NCBI GenBank assembly: GCA_964558275.1
Contig: CAZLDH010000035.1
Location: forward strand, 1-21,246
DNA length: 21,246 nt
Reading direction: 5' to 3'
DNA from: FW021-bin31 sp964558275
GTDB taxonomy: Bacteria; Bacteroidota; Bacteroidia; Chitinophagales; Chitinophagaceae
Within the stretch, counting starts at the first letter, position 1; every line of letters begins with the position of its first letter. The notes under the pieces are model-generated. The model ran no database searches and was not told the DNA's origin. It worked only from the letters and a program-made list of their open reading frames with translations. Shown here in pieces: positions 1 through 7,220 of this stretch. A program made the translations under genes and the position numbers.

Positions 1-8
1 TTTTTTAA

Positions 9-107
9 ATTTGTGCTGATTTTCTCAACTATTATCTTTAAAAATTTTATGTATTTACCTTATATGTTGAAAATACAACCGACACTACTGCTGAAAATGC
101 CATAATT
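9..107 (+). pseudogene. Decayed 5' coding remnant of the GH20 hexosaminidase
   Basis: Read in the same frame as the downstream hexosaminidase, positions 15-65 translate as ADFLNYYL*KFYVFTLY. This resembles the GH20b-type N-terminal domain that precedes the catalytic domain in this family, which often has a pattern like YLKK-F/Y-GF-x-L. The frame is broken by TAA at 39-41 and again by TAA at 6-8. A single T-to-A change at 39 would give AAA and restore L-K-K-F-Y. The reading frame therefore seems to continue upstream but is interrupted, either by real nonsense mutations or by consensus errors at a contig edge. The signal peptide and the first part of the domain are outside the window or lost. 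Homology of these few residues is my inference. Confidence 0.5.
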
Positions 108-1520
108 TTGGGAAGTCGTAATCTGACAAAACAAAAAGCAGGAGGATATACCCTGCATTCTGACAATAATCGTGTAATTATTTGGGGACAGGACGCTCCG
201 GGCGTATTTTATGGTATTCAAACCATTATCCAATTGCTTCCGCCAACGCCATCTAAGAACCTGACTATTGCTGCTGTTCAAATTACAGACTATCCGCAAT
301 ATGGTTACAGAGGTATGATGTTGGATGTGTCCAGACATTTTTTCGACACTTCCTTCATTAAAAAATATATTGATTTCATTGCTTTACACAAAATGAATAC
401 CTTTCATTGGCATCTTACCGGAGACCAGGGCTGGCGTATTCAAATAAAAAAATACCCTAAATTAACAGAAGTAGGTGCGTGGAGAGATTCTACCCTCATC
501 GGTAGCTATTCCGATAAACCATGGAAATTTGATCATACACGCTATGGCGGTTTCTATACGCAGGAAGAAATCAAAGAGATTGTAGCATACGCAAAAAAAA
601 GATACATTACTATTATTCCGGAAATAGAGATGCCCGGACATTCTATGGCGGCTATTGCTGCTTACCCAAAATTAGCCGGAGATTATGCAGATGATTATAA
701 AGATGATTTACATGTAGCCAATTATTGGGGAGTTATGGAATTAATTCTTTCACCCACTCCTTACACTTTTAAGTTTTATGAAAATGTACTGGATGAGGTA
801 ATGGAATTATTCCCTAGTCATTATATCCATATTGGAGGCGATGAAGCGCCTAAAACAGCTTGGGAGAATTCGGCATATTGTCAGAAATTAATCGAAGAAA
901 AAGACTTAGGAGACGAAGAAGGGCTACAAAGCTATTTTATTCATAAAATAGAGAAATACTTAAATGCACATGGACGTGACATCATTGGTTGGGATGAAAT
1001 CCTTCAAGGAGGTTTGGCTCCCAATGCTACGGTAATGAGCTGGCGTGGAGAAAAAGGAGGTGTTAAAGCAGCCAACATGAATCATGATGTCATTATGACG
1101 CCGACCACTTATTGCTATTTTGACTATTATCAATCCAAAGAGCATGACTCTATTCGCATTGGAGGTTACCTGCCTATACAGAAAGTATATAGCTACAATC
1201 CTGTAGGGAAAATGGATGCTGAAGCTGCAAAATACGTAAAAGGTGTACAGGCGAATATGTGGACAGAATACTTGCAATGGCCTTCTTCCGTAGAATTCCA
1301 ACTTTTCCCTCGTATGGAAGCTATTGCAGAAGTAGCTTGGTCACCTACAAAAGAAAAGGATTTTAAAGATTTCTCCAATCGGCTCAAAGAAGCTTATAAA
1401 CGTTACGATTTATGGGGAGTAGATTATTCAAAAACGTTTCTAAACAACGTTTTATTGGCTGATTCTACACAAACCCAAACACCAGAACAGCCTAAGACAG
1501 ATTCTTCAAGCGAAGAATAA
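108..1520 (+). CDS. Beta-N-acetylhexosaminidase (GH20), 5'-truncated
   Basis: Glycoside hydrolase family 20 enzyme that removes terminal N-acetylglucosamine or N-acetylgalactosamine from chitin oligomers and glycans, normally in the periplasm or at the cell surface. Numbering is from the TTG at 108. Residues 11-46 are the end of the GH20b-type domain (GGYTL, GVFYGIQTIIQLLP). The catalytic barrel starts near residue 66 (YGYRGMMLDVSRHFF). The hallmark HIGGDE is at 241-246, with the catalytic Asp245-Glu246 pair, and the late MWTEYLQWP and AEVAWSP motifs are present. The C-terminus is a short Thr/Gln/Ser-rich tail. The catalytic domain looks intact, but the open frame begins only at 42, after an in-frame TAA. 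The only near start is TTG 108, in the middle of a domain and without a signal peptide. A full-length family member would have roughly 100 more N-terminal residues. It is probably a pseudogene or an edge artefact; the family call is secure. Confidence 0.85.
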   Translation: MGSRNLTKQKAGGYTLHSDNNRVIIWGQDAPGVFYGIQTIIQLLPPTPSKNLTIAAVQITDYPQYGYRGMMLDVSRHFFDTSFIKKYIDFIALHKMNTFHWHLTGDQGWRIQIKKYPKLTEVGAWRDSTLIGSYSDKPWKFDHTRYGGFYTQEEIKEIVAYAKKRYITIIPEIEMPGHSMAAIAAYPKLAGDYADDYKDDLHVANYWGVMELILSPTPYTFKFYENVLDEVMELFPSHYIHIGGDEAPKTAWENSAYCQKLIEEKDLGDEEGLQSYFIHKIEKYLNAHGRDIIGWDEILQGGLAPNATVMSWRGEKGGVKAANMNHDVIMTPTTYCYFDYYQSKEHDSIRIGGYLPIQKVYSYNPVGKMDAEAAKYVKGVQANMWTEYLQWPSSVEFQLFPRMEAIAEVAWSPTKEKDFKDFSNRLKEAYKRYDLWGVDYSKTFLNNVLLADSTQTQTPEQPKTDSSSEE

Positions 1521-1544
1521 GTCCATGAATAATCAGGATTAAAG

Positions 1545-1583
1545 AAAAAGCAGGCAAAACTTCAATGTATTGCCTGCTTTTTT
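1545..1583. terminator. Bidirectional intrinsic terminator between hexosaminidase and gntP
   Basis: Inverted repeat AGCAGGCAA (1549-1557) and TTGCCTGCT (1570-1578) with a 12-nt loop. It is flanked by an A-run on the left and a T-run on the right (1578-1583), so it can end transcription from both convergent genes. Confidence 0.85.
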
Positions 1584-1619
1584 CATTTAGGCTTGGGGCC
1601 AATATTTTATCTGAATTTC

Positions 1620-2936
1620 CTAAAGAAAAATATTCAGTACAAGCACACCCGCCAATCCGGTTATCGAGACAATTGTTTCCATGGCGGTCCAAGTTTTAAA
1701 AGTTTCTTTTATACTAAGATTGAAATACTCTTTAAAGAGCCAGAATCCCCCATCATTTACATGAGAGAACATCAAACTCCCGGCGCCAATTGCCAAAACC
1801 ATAAGCGAAGGATGTACCATCTGTTGAGAAACCAACGGCAATATAATACCAACGGTAGTCAACCCTGCGACTGTTGCAGAACCAATACAAATACGAATAA
1901 TCGCTGCAATCATCCAACCCAAAATCAGCGGCTGAATGTGCCAATCTTTTAAGGCCAATGCAATATAGGTATTTACCCCACTGTCTTTCATTACTTCCAT
2001 AAAAACACCGGAACCGGCAAGAATTAATAATATAACAGAAACACCTTTAAAAGCATCCTGTAATTCGGTCATGACTTTTGGAATCTTTCTACCACAGCGT
2101 ATTCCCAGCAAATAGATGGCAACTAATACAGATAGAAACATGGCAATATTGGGATTCCCGATAAATGTAATCACTGTGTCCAAAAATGAACCTTGTGGAA
2201 AAAGATTTCCCGCAATAGTAGTAATAGCCAACAACACCAACGGCAGTAAGGCTGCAAACAAGCTAATCCCAATTCCGGGTAATTTTTCCACCGGCATGGG
2301 ATCATCAGGAAGTAAACCAACAGGAGGTTTGGGATTATACTTTTTTAATGTGCTCCCAAATAAAGGTCCCGCAATGGTAATTGCAGGAACTGCCAACAAC
2401 AATCCCAACAACAACGTTTTTCCTATATTCGCATCCAACTGCTCCGCTATAGCGGTGGGAGAAGGATGAGGCGGTAAAAATCCATGAGCCACCGATAAAG
2501 CAGCCAACATGGGAACCCCAACAGATAACAACGGTAATTTGGTTGAATAGCCAACCGCAAAAATTAAAGGAATGACAACCACAAAACCGGCGGTATAGAA
2601 CAGAGGAATACCCACAATTAATCCGGCAAGTGATAAACCCCAACGCATATATTTTCTTCCAAATAATGAAGTCAGGGAATGAGTAATCTGCTGCGCAGCT
2701 CCACTCTCAGCCACTAATTTTCCGAGCATAGCACCAAAACCAAGAATAATGACCAATGTCCCCATCATATTCCCAATTCCCTTTTCCATGGAATCAGAAA
2801 GCTCATTCACAGACATTCCCCCAGCCAGCCCAAGGAGAATACTTACTAAAACAAAAGAAATAAACGTATCTAACTTTACCCAAACAATTAGAACAACCAG
2901 GAGAATAATACTTAAAAGACAAAGAAGTATTGGCAT
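1620..2936 (-). CDS. gntP: Gluconate:H+ symporter, GntP family
   Basis: Inner-membrane symporter of the GntP family (438 aa, the usual size), importing gluconate or related sugar acids with protons. The protein is almost entirely hydrophobic helices. Two family signatures are visible: HGFLPPHPSPTAIA at about residues 151-164 and the late HVNDGGFWLFKEYF segment, followed by TFKTWTAMETI. No gluconate kinase or dehydratase is adjacent, so the exact substrate (gluconate, or another acid such as D-glycerate or fructuronate) cannot be read from context. The gene stands alone between two terminated neighbours. The start at 2936 gives a short N-terminus leading directly into the first membrane helix. 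Confidence 0.9.
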   Translation of the reverse strand: MPILLCLLSIILLVVLIVWVKLDTFISFVLVSILLGLAGGMSVNELSDSMEKGIGNMMGTLVIILGFGAMLGKLVAESGAAQQITHSLTSLFGRKYMRWGLSLAGLIVGIPLFYTAGFVVVIPLIFAVGYSTKLPLLSVGVPMLAALSVAHGFLPPHPSPTAIAEQLDANIGKTLLLGLLLAVPAITIAGPLFGSTLKKYNPKPPVGLLPDDPMPVEKLPGIGISLFAALLPLVLLAITTIAGNLFPQGSFLDTVITFIGNPNIAMFLSVLVAIYLLGIRCGRKIPKVMTELQDAFKGVSVILLILAGSGVFMEVMKDSGVNTYIALALKDWHIQPLILGWMIAAIIRICIGSATVAGLTTVGIILPLVSQQMVHPSLMVLAIGAGSLMFSHVNDGGFWLFKEYFNLSIKETFKTWTAMETIVSITGLAGVLVLNIFL

Positions 2937-2952
2937 ATATTTTTTTTGTCAT

Positions 2953-2983
2953 CAAATATATTTATTTTTAAATCATTATTCAA
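2953..2983 (-). promoter_or_regulatory. Candidate Bacteroidota promoter of gntP
   Basis: On the minus strand there is TATATTTG (2960-2953), which fits the -7 consensus TAnnTTTG. TTG (2983-2981) lies 20 bases upstream as a partial -33 element. Transcription would start about 10 nt before the gntP ATG, a very short leader, so this is tentative. Confidence 0.4.
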
Positions 2984-3013
2984 CTTTTATCATTTCCCAC
3001 TAAAAAATAAACA

Positions 3014-5035
3014 TTATTTATTAGCTATTGCGTTCCTCCTCATATTCCGCTTTCTAATTTGAGTCATAGTCACAATCAATAACAGCACAACCACTTGGGC
3101 GGTATAGGTTTGAATCGTCGGATAAATACCTAATGCAGAAGCGTGAAAATTTATTGGAAAGCTGGATACGGCAACATATCCCGCTTCCTGGAAGGCATGA
3201 ACTCCTTGTCCTGCCAACACTACTGCAAATATCATTATAATAACGGAAGAATACTGGAATAGCTTCTTAATAGGCACTTTCACAGAGAATTTCAGCAAGA
3301 GGAAAGCAATAATAATAACAGCTACAATGGCTGATACTGCACCAAAAAGAATACCTCCCTGATTAGATTCTTCCACTTGCAATTGAAGGGAAGACAAAAA
3401 TAAAATAGATTCAAATGCTTCGCGAAAAACAACAATAAATGAAATAAACGCCAACCCGAACAGTTTTCTTCCATCCAACATTCCACTGACCTTTGTCTTA
3501 ATAAAATGTTGCCACTTCTTGGCATCCGTTTTATTATGCAACCAAAACCCGACATAGATTAGTATAACGACTGCAATTAAGGATCCTACGGCTTCGAGCA
3601 CTTCCGTATTTTGAGAACCGAAAGATAGCAACCACTCTGTAAAGAACCAACTGCCAATACCGATTCCTAATGCAACAAGCCATCCGCCATGTACCCAATT
3701 TATTGCTTTTTTAGCCTTCATAGAACGCAACAATCCTAAAATAGTTACAATAATAAGCACGGCTTCCAAACCTTCCCGTAACAATATTGAAGCAGCTATC
3801 AGAAATGAAAACCAGAAGGAATAAACCTGTTCTCCAAGCAGACTTTTAGCCTCTTTAATGGTTGCTTTGGTTGCATCTATATTTTTCTGAACCTGAGCTG
3901 TCGGCTTTCTTTTTCTAATCGAAGACCTTACCGCATTCATATGCGATTCTAATGTTGTAACAATCTTAGAATCTATAGCCAAAAGTTGTTTTTCTACGGG
4001 TTCTACACCATTCAAATAAGCAAAAAGTGCTGTATGTCTCGCTTGATTATAATTCTTTTCTTTGTATAAATTTAATGCTTCATCCAGTTTTGAAATAGCT
4101 AAATCTAAAGAAGATGTTTTGCTTTTATCCGGCTGATAAAGCCGAATAGCCGCCAACAGACCTGATGAGTTGTTTGGAAGCTTTTTACTTAAATCTTCAT
4201 CAGAAAGTACGGCGATATTTGATAAGGAAACAGAATCTGAAGCCTCAGAATATAGTGCATTGATTGAATCTTTAGAAAGATTTGAGGATTTTTTAAATAA
4301 TAAAGATTTTACAAAAAAGGCAACATCCCAGACTTCCTTATCTGATAATTTATCGTAAGCCTGCATAGCTGTCCCTTCTACTCCCAATCGCACCGTATTA
4401 AAAACCTGCATAGCAGAAATCTTTTTCATATGCCCTGCATCAAGTAGATCTGCCGGAGGCGGGTTCAAAGCCACCCCAGCCGGACCATCTCCTGCTCCCG
4501 TTTCTCCATGGCAGGATTGGCAGTTTGTCATGTACAACTGCTTTCCATTTTTAATACTCGGATAGGTTGTAGGCGAGATATCCACCAGGTTATAAGAAAT
4601 AATAACCTTCTTTATTTCTTGTGCTTTCCCGGCAATAATTTTAATATCATCTTTCTTTTTCACGTCCTCGCTAAGGGAAACTAAATCTCTGGAAACCTGA
4701 TCCTCATTTTCAAGATCTTTCGTCTTGGATATAGCATCAAAATAATCAATAGCCGCTGCAGAAAAATCATTCATTTCCTGAAATTCTGAAGCGCTAATAA
4801 CTTCTCCATCTTTCACCGCATTCCCATAATCAACCGAGATATAATCTAATAAATTAATAAGCGAACGTGCTTGAACTTTAGTAGAGGTATGCTGCGCAGT
4901 AGTCAGAAACGGACTTCCTATAATAACAAGCACAAAGAGAATAAAACAAAATCTTTTAAGGTTAAACACCTTAAAAAAAGGATTGGGCATGGCAATCATG
5001 GGTTTAATGGGCTTTCTTTTAAAAATAAGGTACAA
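3014..5035 (-). CDS. Cytochrome c-FTR1 family iron permease fusion
   Basis: Membrane iron permease of the FTR1/EfeU type with a fused c-type cytochrome. Numbering is from the TTG at 5035. Residues about 16-48 form a signal peptide or membrane anchor (FCFILFVLVIIG...TTAQ). Residues 50-155 are helical with no named family that I recognise. A monohaem cytochrome c domain covers about 160-248, with CQSCH at 172-176 and probable axial Met224. A helical linker follows at 300-400. The FTR1 domain (about 405-665) has about seven membrane helices and both REXXE iron-binding motifs, REGLE (420-424) and REAFE (538-542). FTR1 proteins take up iron coupled to oxidation of Fe(II), so a haem domain on the same chain suggests that electrons leave through it (inference). 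The true start is probably ATG 4999 or ATG 4990, not TTG 5035, because the TTG lies inside a promoter box. It is divergent from the efflux operon. Confidence 0.88.
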   Translation of the reverse strand: MYLIFKRKPIKPMIAMPNPFFKVFNLKRFCFILFVLVIIGSPFLTTAQHTSTKVQARSLINLLDYISVDYGNAVKDGEVISASEFQEMNDFSAAAIDYFDAISKTKDLENEDQVSRDLVSLSEDVKKKDDIKIIAGKAQEIKKVIISYNLVDISPTTYPSIKNGKQLYMTNCQSCHGETGAGDGPAGVALNPPPADLLDAGHMKKISAMQVFNTVRLGVEGTAMQAYDKLSDKEVWDVAFFVKSLLFKKSSNLSKDSINALYSEASDSVSLSNIAVLSDEDLSKKLPNNSSGLLAAIRLYQPDKSKTSSLDLAISKLDEALNLYKEKNYNQARHTALFAYLNGVEPVEKQLLAIDSKIVTTLESHMNAVRSSIRKRKPTAQVQKNIDATKATIKEAKSLLGEQVYSFWFSFLIAASILLREGLEAVLIIVTILGLLRSMKAKKAINWVHGGWLVALGIGIGSWFFTEWLLSFGSQNTEVLEAVGSLIAVVILIYVGFWLHNKTDAKKWQHFIKTKVSGMLDGRKLFGLAFISFIVVFREAFESILFLSSLQLQVEESNQGGILFGAVSAIVAVIIIAFLLLKFSVKVPIKKLFQYSSVIIMIFAVVLAGQGVHAFQEAGYVAVSSFPINFHASALGIYPTIQTYTAQVVVLLLIVTMTQIRKRNMRRNAIANK

Positions 5036-5040
5036 ATGTA
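5033..5040 (-). promoter_or_regulatory. Candidate -7 promoter box of the FTR1 gene
   Basis: Minus-strand TACATTTG fits TAnnTTTG exactly. It overlaps the most upstream possible start codon (TTG 5035), so transcription would begin near 5027 and the usable starts are ATG 4999 or ATG 4990. No TTTG lies at the ideal distance; the nearest (5070-5067) is 26 bases upstream. Confidence 0.4.
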
Positions 5041-5060
5041 ATTATTGCCTTTAATACCTA

Positions 5061-5070
5061 TTTGCGCAAA
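5061..5070. promoter_or_regulatory. Perfect 10-bp palindrome upstream of the FTR1 gene
   Basis: TTTGCGCAAA is a perfect palindrome in the -35 to -45 region of the candidate FTR1 promoter. It could be an operator. The position is the only support, and the regulator is unknown. Confidence 0.3.
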
Positions 5071-5147
5071 GAGGAAAATTAATTTCATATTCAGGAACTG
5101 AAATTTGGAAACTTTATAAGGGATAAAATAATTTTTTGTAGAAATAT

Positions 5148-5178
5148 TTTGAATATTAACAGTGTTAACTTACTTTTG
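5148..5178 (+). promoter_or_regulatory. Bacteroidota promoter of the tetR-efflux operon
   Basis: TTTG (5148-5151), a 19-bp spacer, then TACTTTTG (5171-5178) fits the TTTG-N19-TAnnTTTG consensus of the group exactly. Transcription would start near 5185. That rules out GTG 5162 as the tetR start and leaves TTG 5207 with a leader of about 20 nt. Confidence 0.65.
5156..5168. promoter_or_regulatory. TetR-type operator candidate O1
   Basis: TTAACAGTGTTAA is a perfect palindrome (6-bp arms around one base) lying wholly between the -33 and -7 boxes of the tetR promoter. Bound repressor would block RNA polymerase, as expected for an autoregulated TetR gene. A close copy lies at 5838-5850. Confidence 0.6.
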
Positions 5179-5206
5179 TTATCATAATTATTTAAATATT
5201 GAAAAT

Positions 5207-5833
5207 TTGAAGCGAAAGAAAATATCTAAAGAAGAAATTCTGGAAGCAGCTAAAAGTCTATTCCTAGAGCAAGGCTATGAGGCAACTTCAATCAGAAAAA
5301 TAGCCTCCCGGATAGGAATAAGTCCTACCACTATTTATTTATATTATAAAGGAAAAACAGAAATTGTACATGCCCTACACAGTGCCGGATTCGAGTTACT
5401 TAATAAAAAATTTGAGACATTACATCTGGTAGAAGAACCTTTTGAAAGACTGAAAGCTATGGGGCGTTGTTACATCGACTTTGCTATTGATTACAAAGGG
5501 TTTTACGAGATTATGTTTATCATGAAAGAACCATTAAAATATCTTCAAAATGCTGAAAATCCAACTTGCAATTCAGATTGGGAAGAAGGTAAAACTGCCT
5601 TTCATGCCCTTATTTCAACAATAGAAGATTGCATGAATAATGGATATTTCAAACATTATGATTCGCATACACTAGCGCTTCTTATATGGTCACACATGCA
5701 TGGACTATGTACTTTAAATAACAATGGACAACTGGGATTAGTCGCTAACAAAACGAACAGCACCATACAAGAAACCGAAAATATTTTAAAGCAAAGCTTT
5801 GAAGTTTACAGTCAAATGCTTAAAAATATATAA
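5207..5833 (+). CDS. TetR/AcrR family transcriptional regulator of the efflux operon
   Basis: One-component repressor with an N-terminal DNA-binding domain and a C-terminal ligand domain, 208 aa from TTG 5207, typical for the family. In this numbering residues 1-50 hold the helix-turn-helix: ISKEEILEAAKSLF, then TSIRKIASRIGISPTTIY and the LYYKGKTEIV segment. The rest is the variable helical ligand-binding half with several Cys and Met residues. An open frame extends upstream to GTG 5162, but that codon sits inside the operator and promoter. TTG 5207 gives the normal family N-terminus MKRKKISKEEI. It is the first gene of an operon with a TolC channel, adaptor and RND pump, and very likely represses them. 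The inducer is unknown. Confidence 0.88.
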   Translation: MKRKKISKEEILEAAKSLFLEQGYEATSIRKIASRIGISPTTIYLYYKGKTEIVHALHSAGFELLNKKFETLHLVEEPFERLKAMGRCYIDFAIDYKGFYEIMFIMKEPLKYLQNAENPTCNSDWEEGKTAFHALISTIEDCMNNGYFKHYDSHTLALLIWSHMHGLCTLNNNGQLGLVANKTNSTIQETENILKQSFEVYSQMLKNI

Positions 5834-5837
5834 CTTA

Positions 5838-5850
5838 ATAACACCGTTAA
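5838..5850. promoter_or_regulatory. TetR-type operator candidate O2
   Basis: ATAACACCGTTAA matches the O1 palindrome (read as TTAACACTGTTAA) at 11 of 13 positions. It ends two bases before the tolC-like ATG at 5853. I see no promoter box at the expected distance, so it may act as a roadblock or as an auxiliary site. Confidence 0.45.
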
Positions 5851-5852
5851 TA

Positions 5853-7208
5853 ATGAAAAAATTACTTTTTTTATTCTTCATTTCCTTTCTGATAACATCA
5901 GAGACCTCTGCACAGAAAATACTGAATCAATATCTTGACAGTGCATTGAACAACAATATTGTACTACAACAGAAGAATATAACGCTACGACAAGCCGTTT
6001 ATGCTTTAAAAACAGCCAAAGGAATGTTTTATCCCCGAATTGGGATACAGGCATCCTACACTACTGCAGACGGAGGTCGTAATATTAGTCTGCCCATTGG
6101 AGATATGTTAAATGGCGTTTATACCACACTCAATCAACTGACACAAACGCAAAAATTTCCACAATTGGAAAATAAGAACATCAATTTTTTACCTCAAAAT
6201 TATTATGATGTGAAGCTCCATACCGAAGTGCCTATTTTCAATTCTAAACTAAATTATAATAAGAAAATTAAAAACAAACAAGTAGCATTAAATCAATATC
6301 AAATCGATATATATAAAAGAGAATTGGTAGAAAAAGTAAAAAAAGGATATTACCAATACCTTCAATCTATTGACGTCATAGCAATTTACCGGTCTGCCTT
6401 AGAATTGGCTAAAGAAAACAAAAAAGTTAATGAGAGCCTATTGGAAAACGGAAAAGGATTGTCTGCTTATGTGCTTAGAGCAAAAAGTAAAATTGAAGCT
6501 GTAAAAGCAAAACTCATTGCTGCAAAGCAACAAAAAGATAATGCAAAACATTATTTTAATTTTTTACTAAATAGAAAACTCAATAAAACAGTAAAATCCC
6601 CCATAGAAGAAACTGCCCCCATTCATTCTATTCTTACGCTCCTAAATACACCTATTGATGTTTCCCAACGAGAGGAATTACAAGAATTACAAAAATCAAT
6701 TGCCATAAAAGAGGATATATATAAAATGAATAAAGCCGTTTTCTATCCTTCATTAAATGGCTTTTTAGACCTTGGCTCACAGGCAGAAAATTTGCAATTT
6801 AACAGTCAGTCGCGATATTTCATGGCCGGACTACAATTGGAAATTCCCTTATTCGAAGGCAATAAAAACAGAAACAACATCAAACAGGCACAATTATCAG
6901 TTCAAAAAAGCAAGTTAAACAACAACCGAATAATCAAAAAATTGAAATTAGTAGGATCTACCAGTAAGGGTAAATTGCGAACTGCCTATCAGGAATATAT
7001 TTCAGCTAAAAAACGTCTAAAGGCGGCAAAGGCATACCACCACTTAATTTCAGAAGGATATAAAAAAGGGGTAAACACTTATATAGAAATATTAGATGCA
7101 CAAAACCAATTAACCAAAGCTAAACTGGCAGTAAGTATCAATCAATATAAAATGCAAAAAGCCAAAGTGGAGTTAGAAAGAGTAACTGCATCCTATAACC
7201 TTAACTAA
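5853..7208 (+). CDS. TolC-family outer-membrane efflux channel
   Basis: Outer-membrane factor of a tripartite efflux pump, forming the exit duct from periplasm to outside. Starting at ATG 5853 it has 451 aa and a clean signal peptide (MKKLLFLFFISFLITSETSAQ). The frame is open further upstream to 5799, but that part overlaps tetR and adds no signal sequence. The body shows the two-fold repeat of TolC proteins: long charged coiled-coil helices rich in Lys/Ala/Gln (about 150-240 and 340-440), each preceded by a beta-strand segment (YPRIGIQASYTTADGG near 54; FYPSLNGFLDLGSQAEN near 300). It lies 19 nt after tetR and 12 nt before the adaptor gene, in one operon. Confidence 0.9.
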   Translation: MKKLLFLFFISFLITSETSAQKILNQYLDSALNNNIVLQQKNITLRQAVYALKTAKGMFYPRIGIQASYTTADGGRNISLPIGDMLNGVYTTLNQLTQTQKFPQLENKNINFLPQNYYDVKLHTEVPIFNSKLNYNKKIKNKQVALNQYQIDIYKRELVEKVKKGYYQYLQSIDVIAIYRSALELAKENKKVNESLLENGKGLSAYVLRAKSKIEAVKAKLIAAKQQKDNAKHYFNFLLNRKLNKTVKSPIEETAPIHSILTLLNTPIDVSQREELQELQKSIAIKEDIYKMNKAVFYPSLNGFLDLGSQAENLQFNSQSRYFMAGLQLEIPLFEGNKNRNNIKQAQLSVQKSKLNNNRIIKKLKLVGSTSKGKLRTAYQEYISAKKRLKAAKAYHHLISEGYKKGVNTYIEILDAQNQLTKAKLAVSINQYKMQKAKVELERVTASYNLN

Positions 7209-7220
7209 ATCACAGATATC

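Noticed and set aside
6..41. Reassigned TAA codon (TAA read as Lys)
   Set aside because: Many intact genes in the window end in TAA at their normal length, so TAA is a working stop. Mutation or edge error explains the two cases.
1593..1952. 119-aa plus-strand frame over the gntP 3' end
   Set aside because: It is antisense to the conserved VNDGGFWLFKEYF end of the symporter, and the composition is not protein-like.
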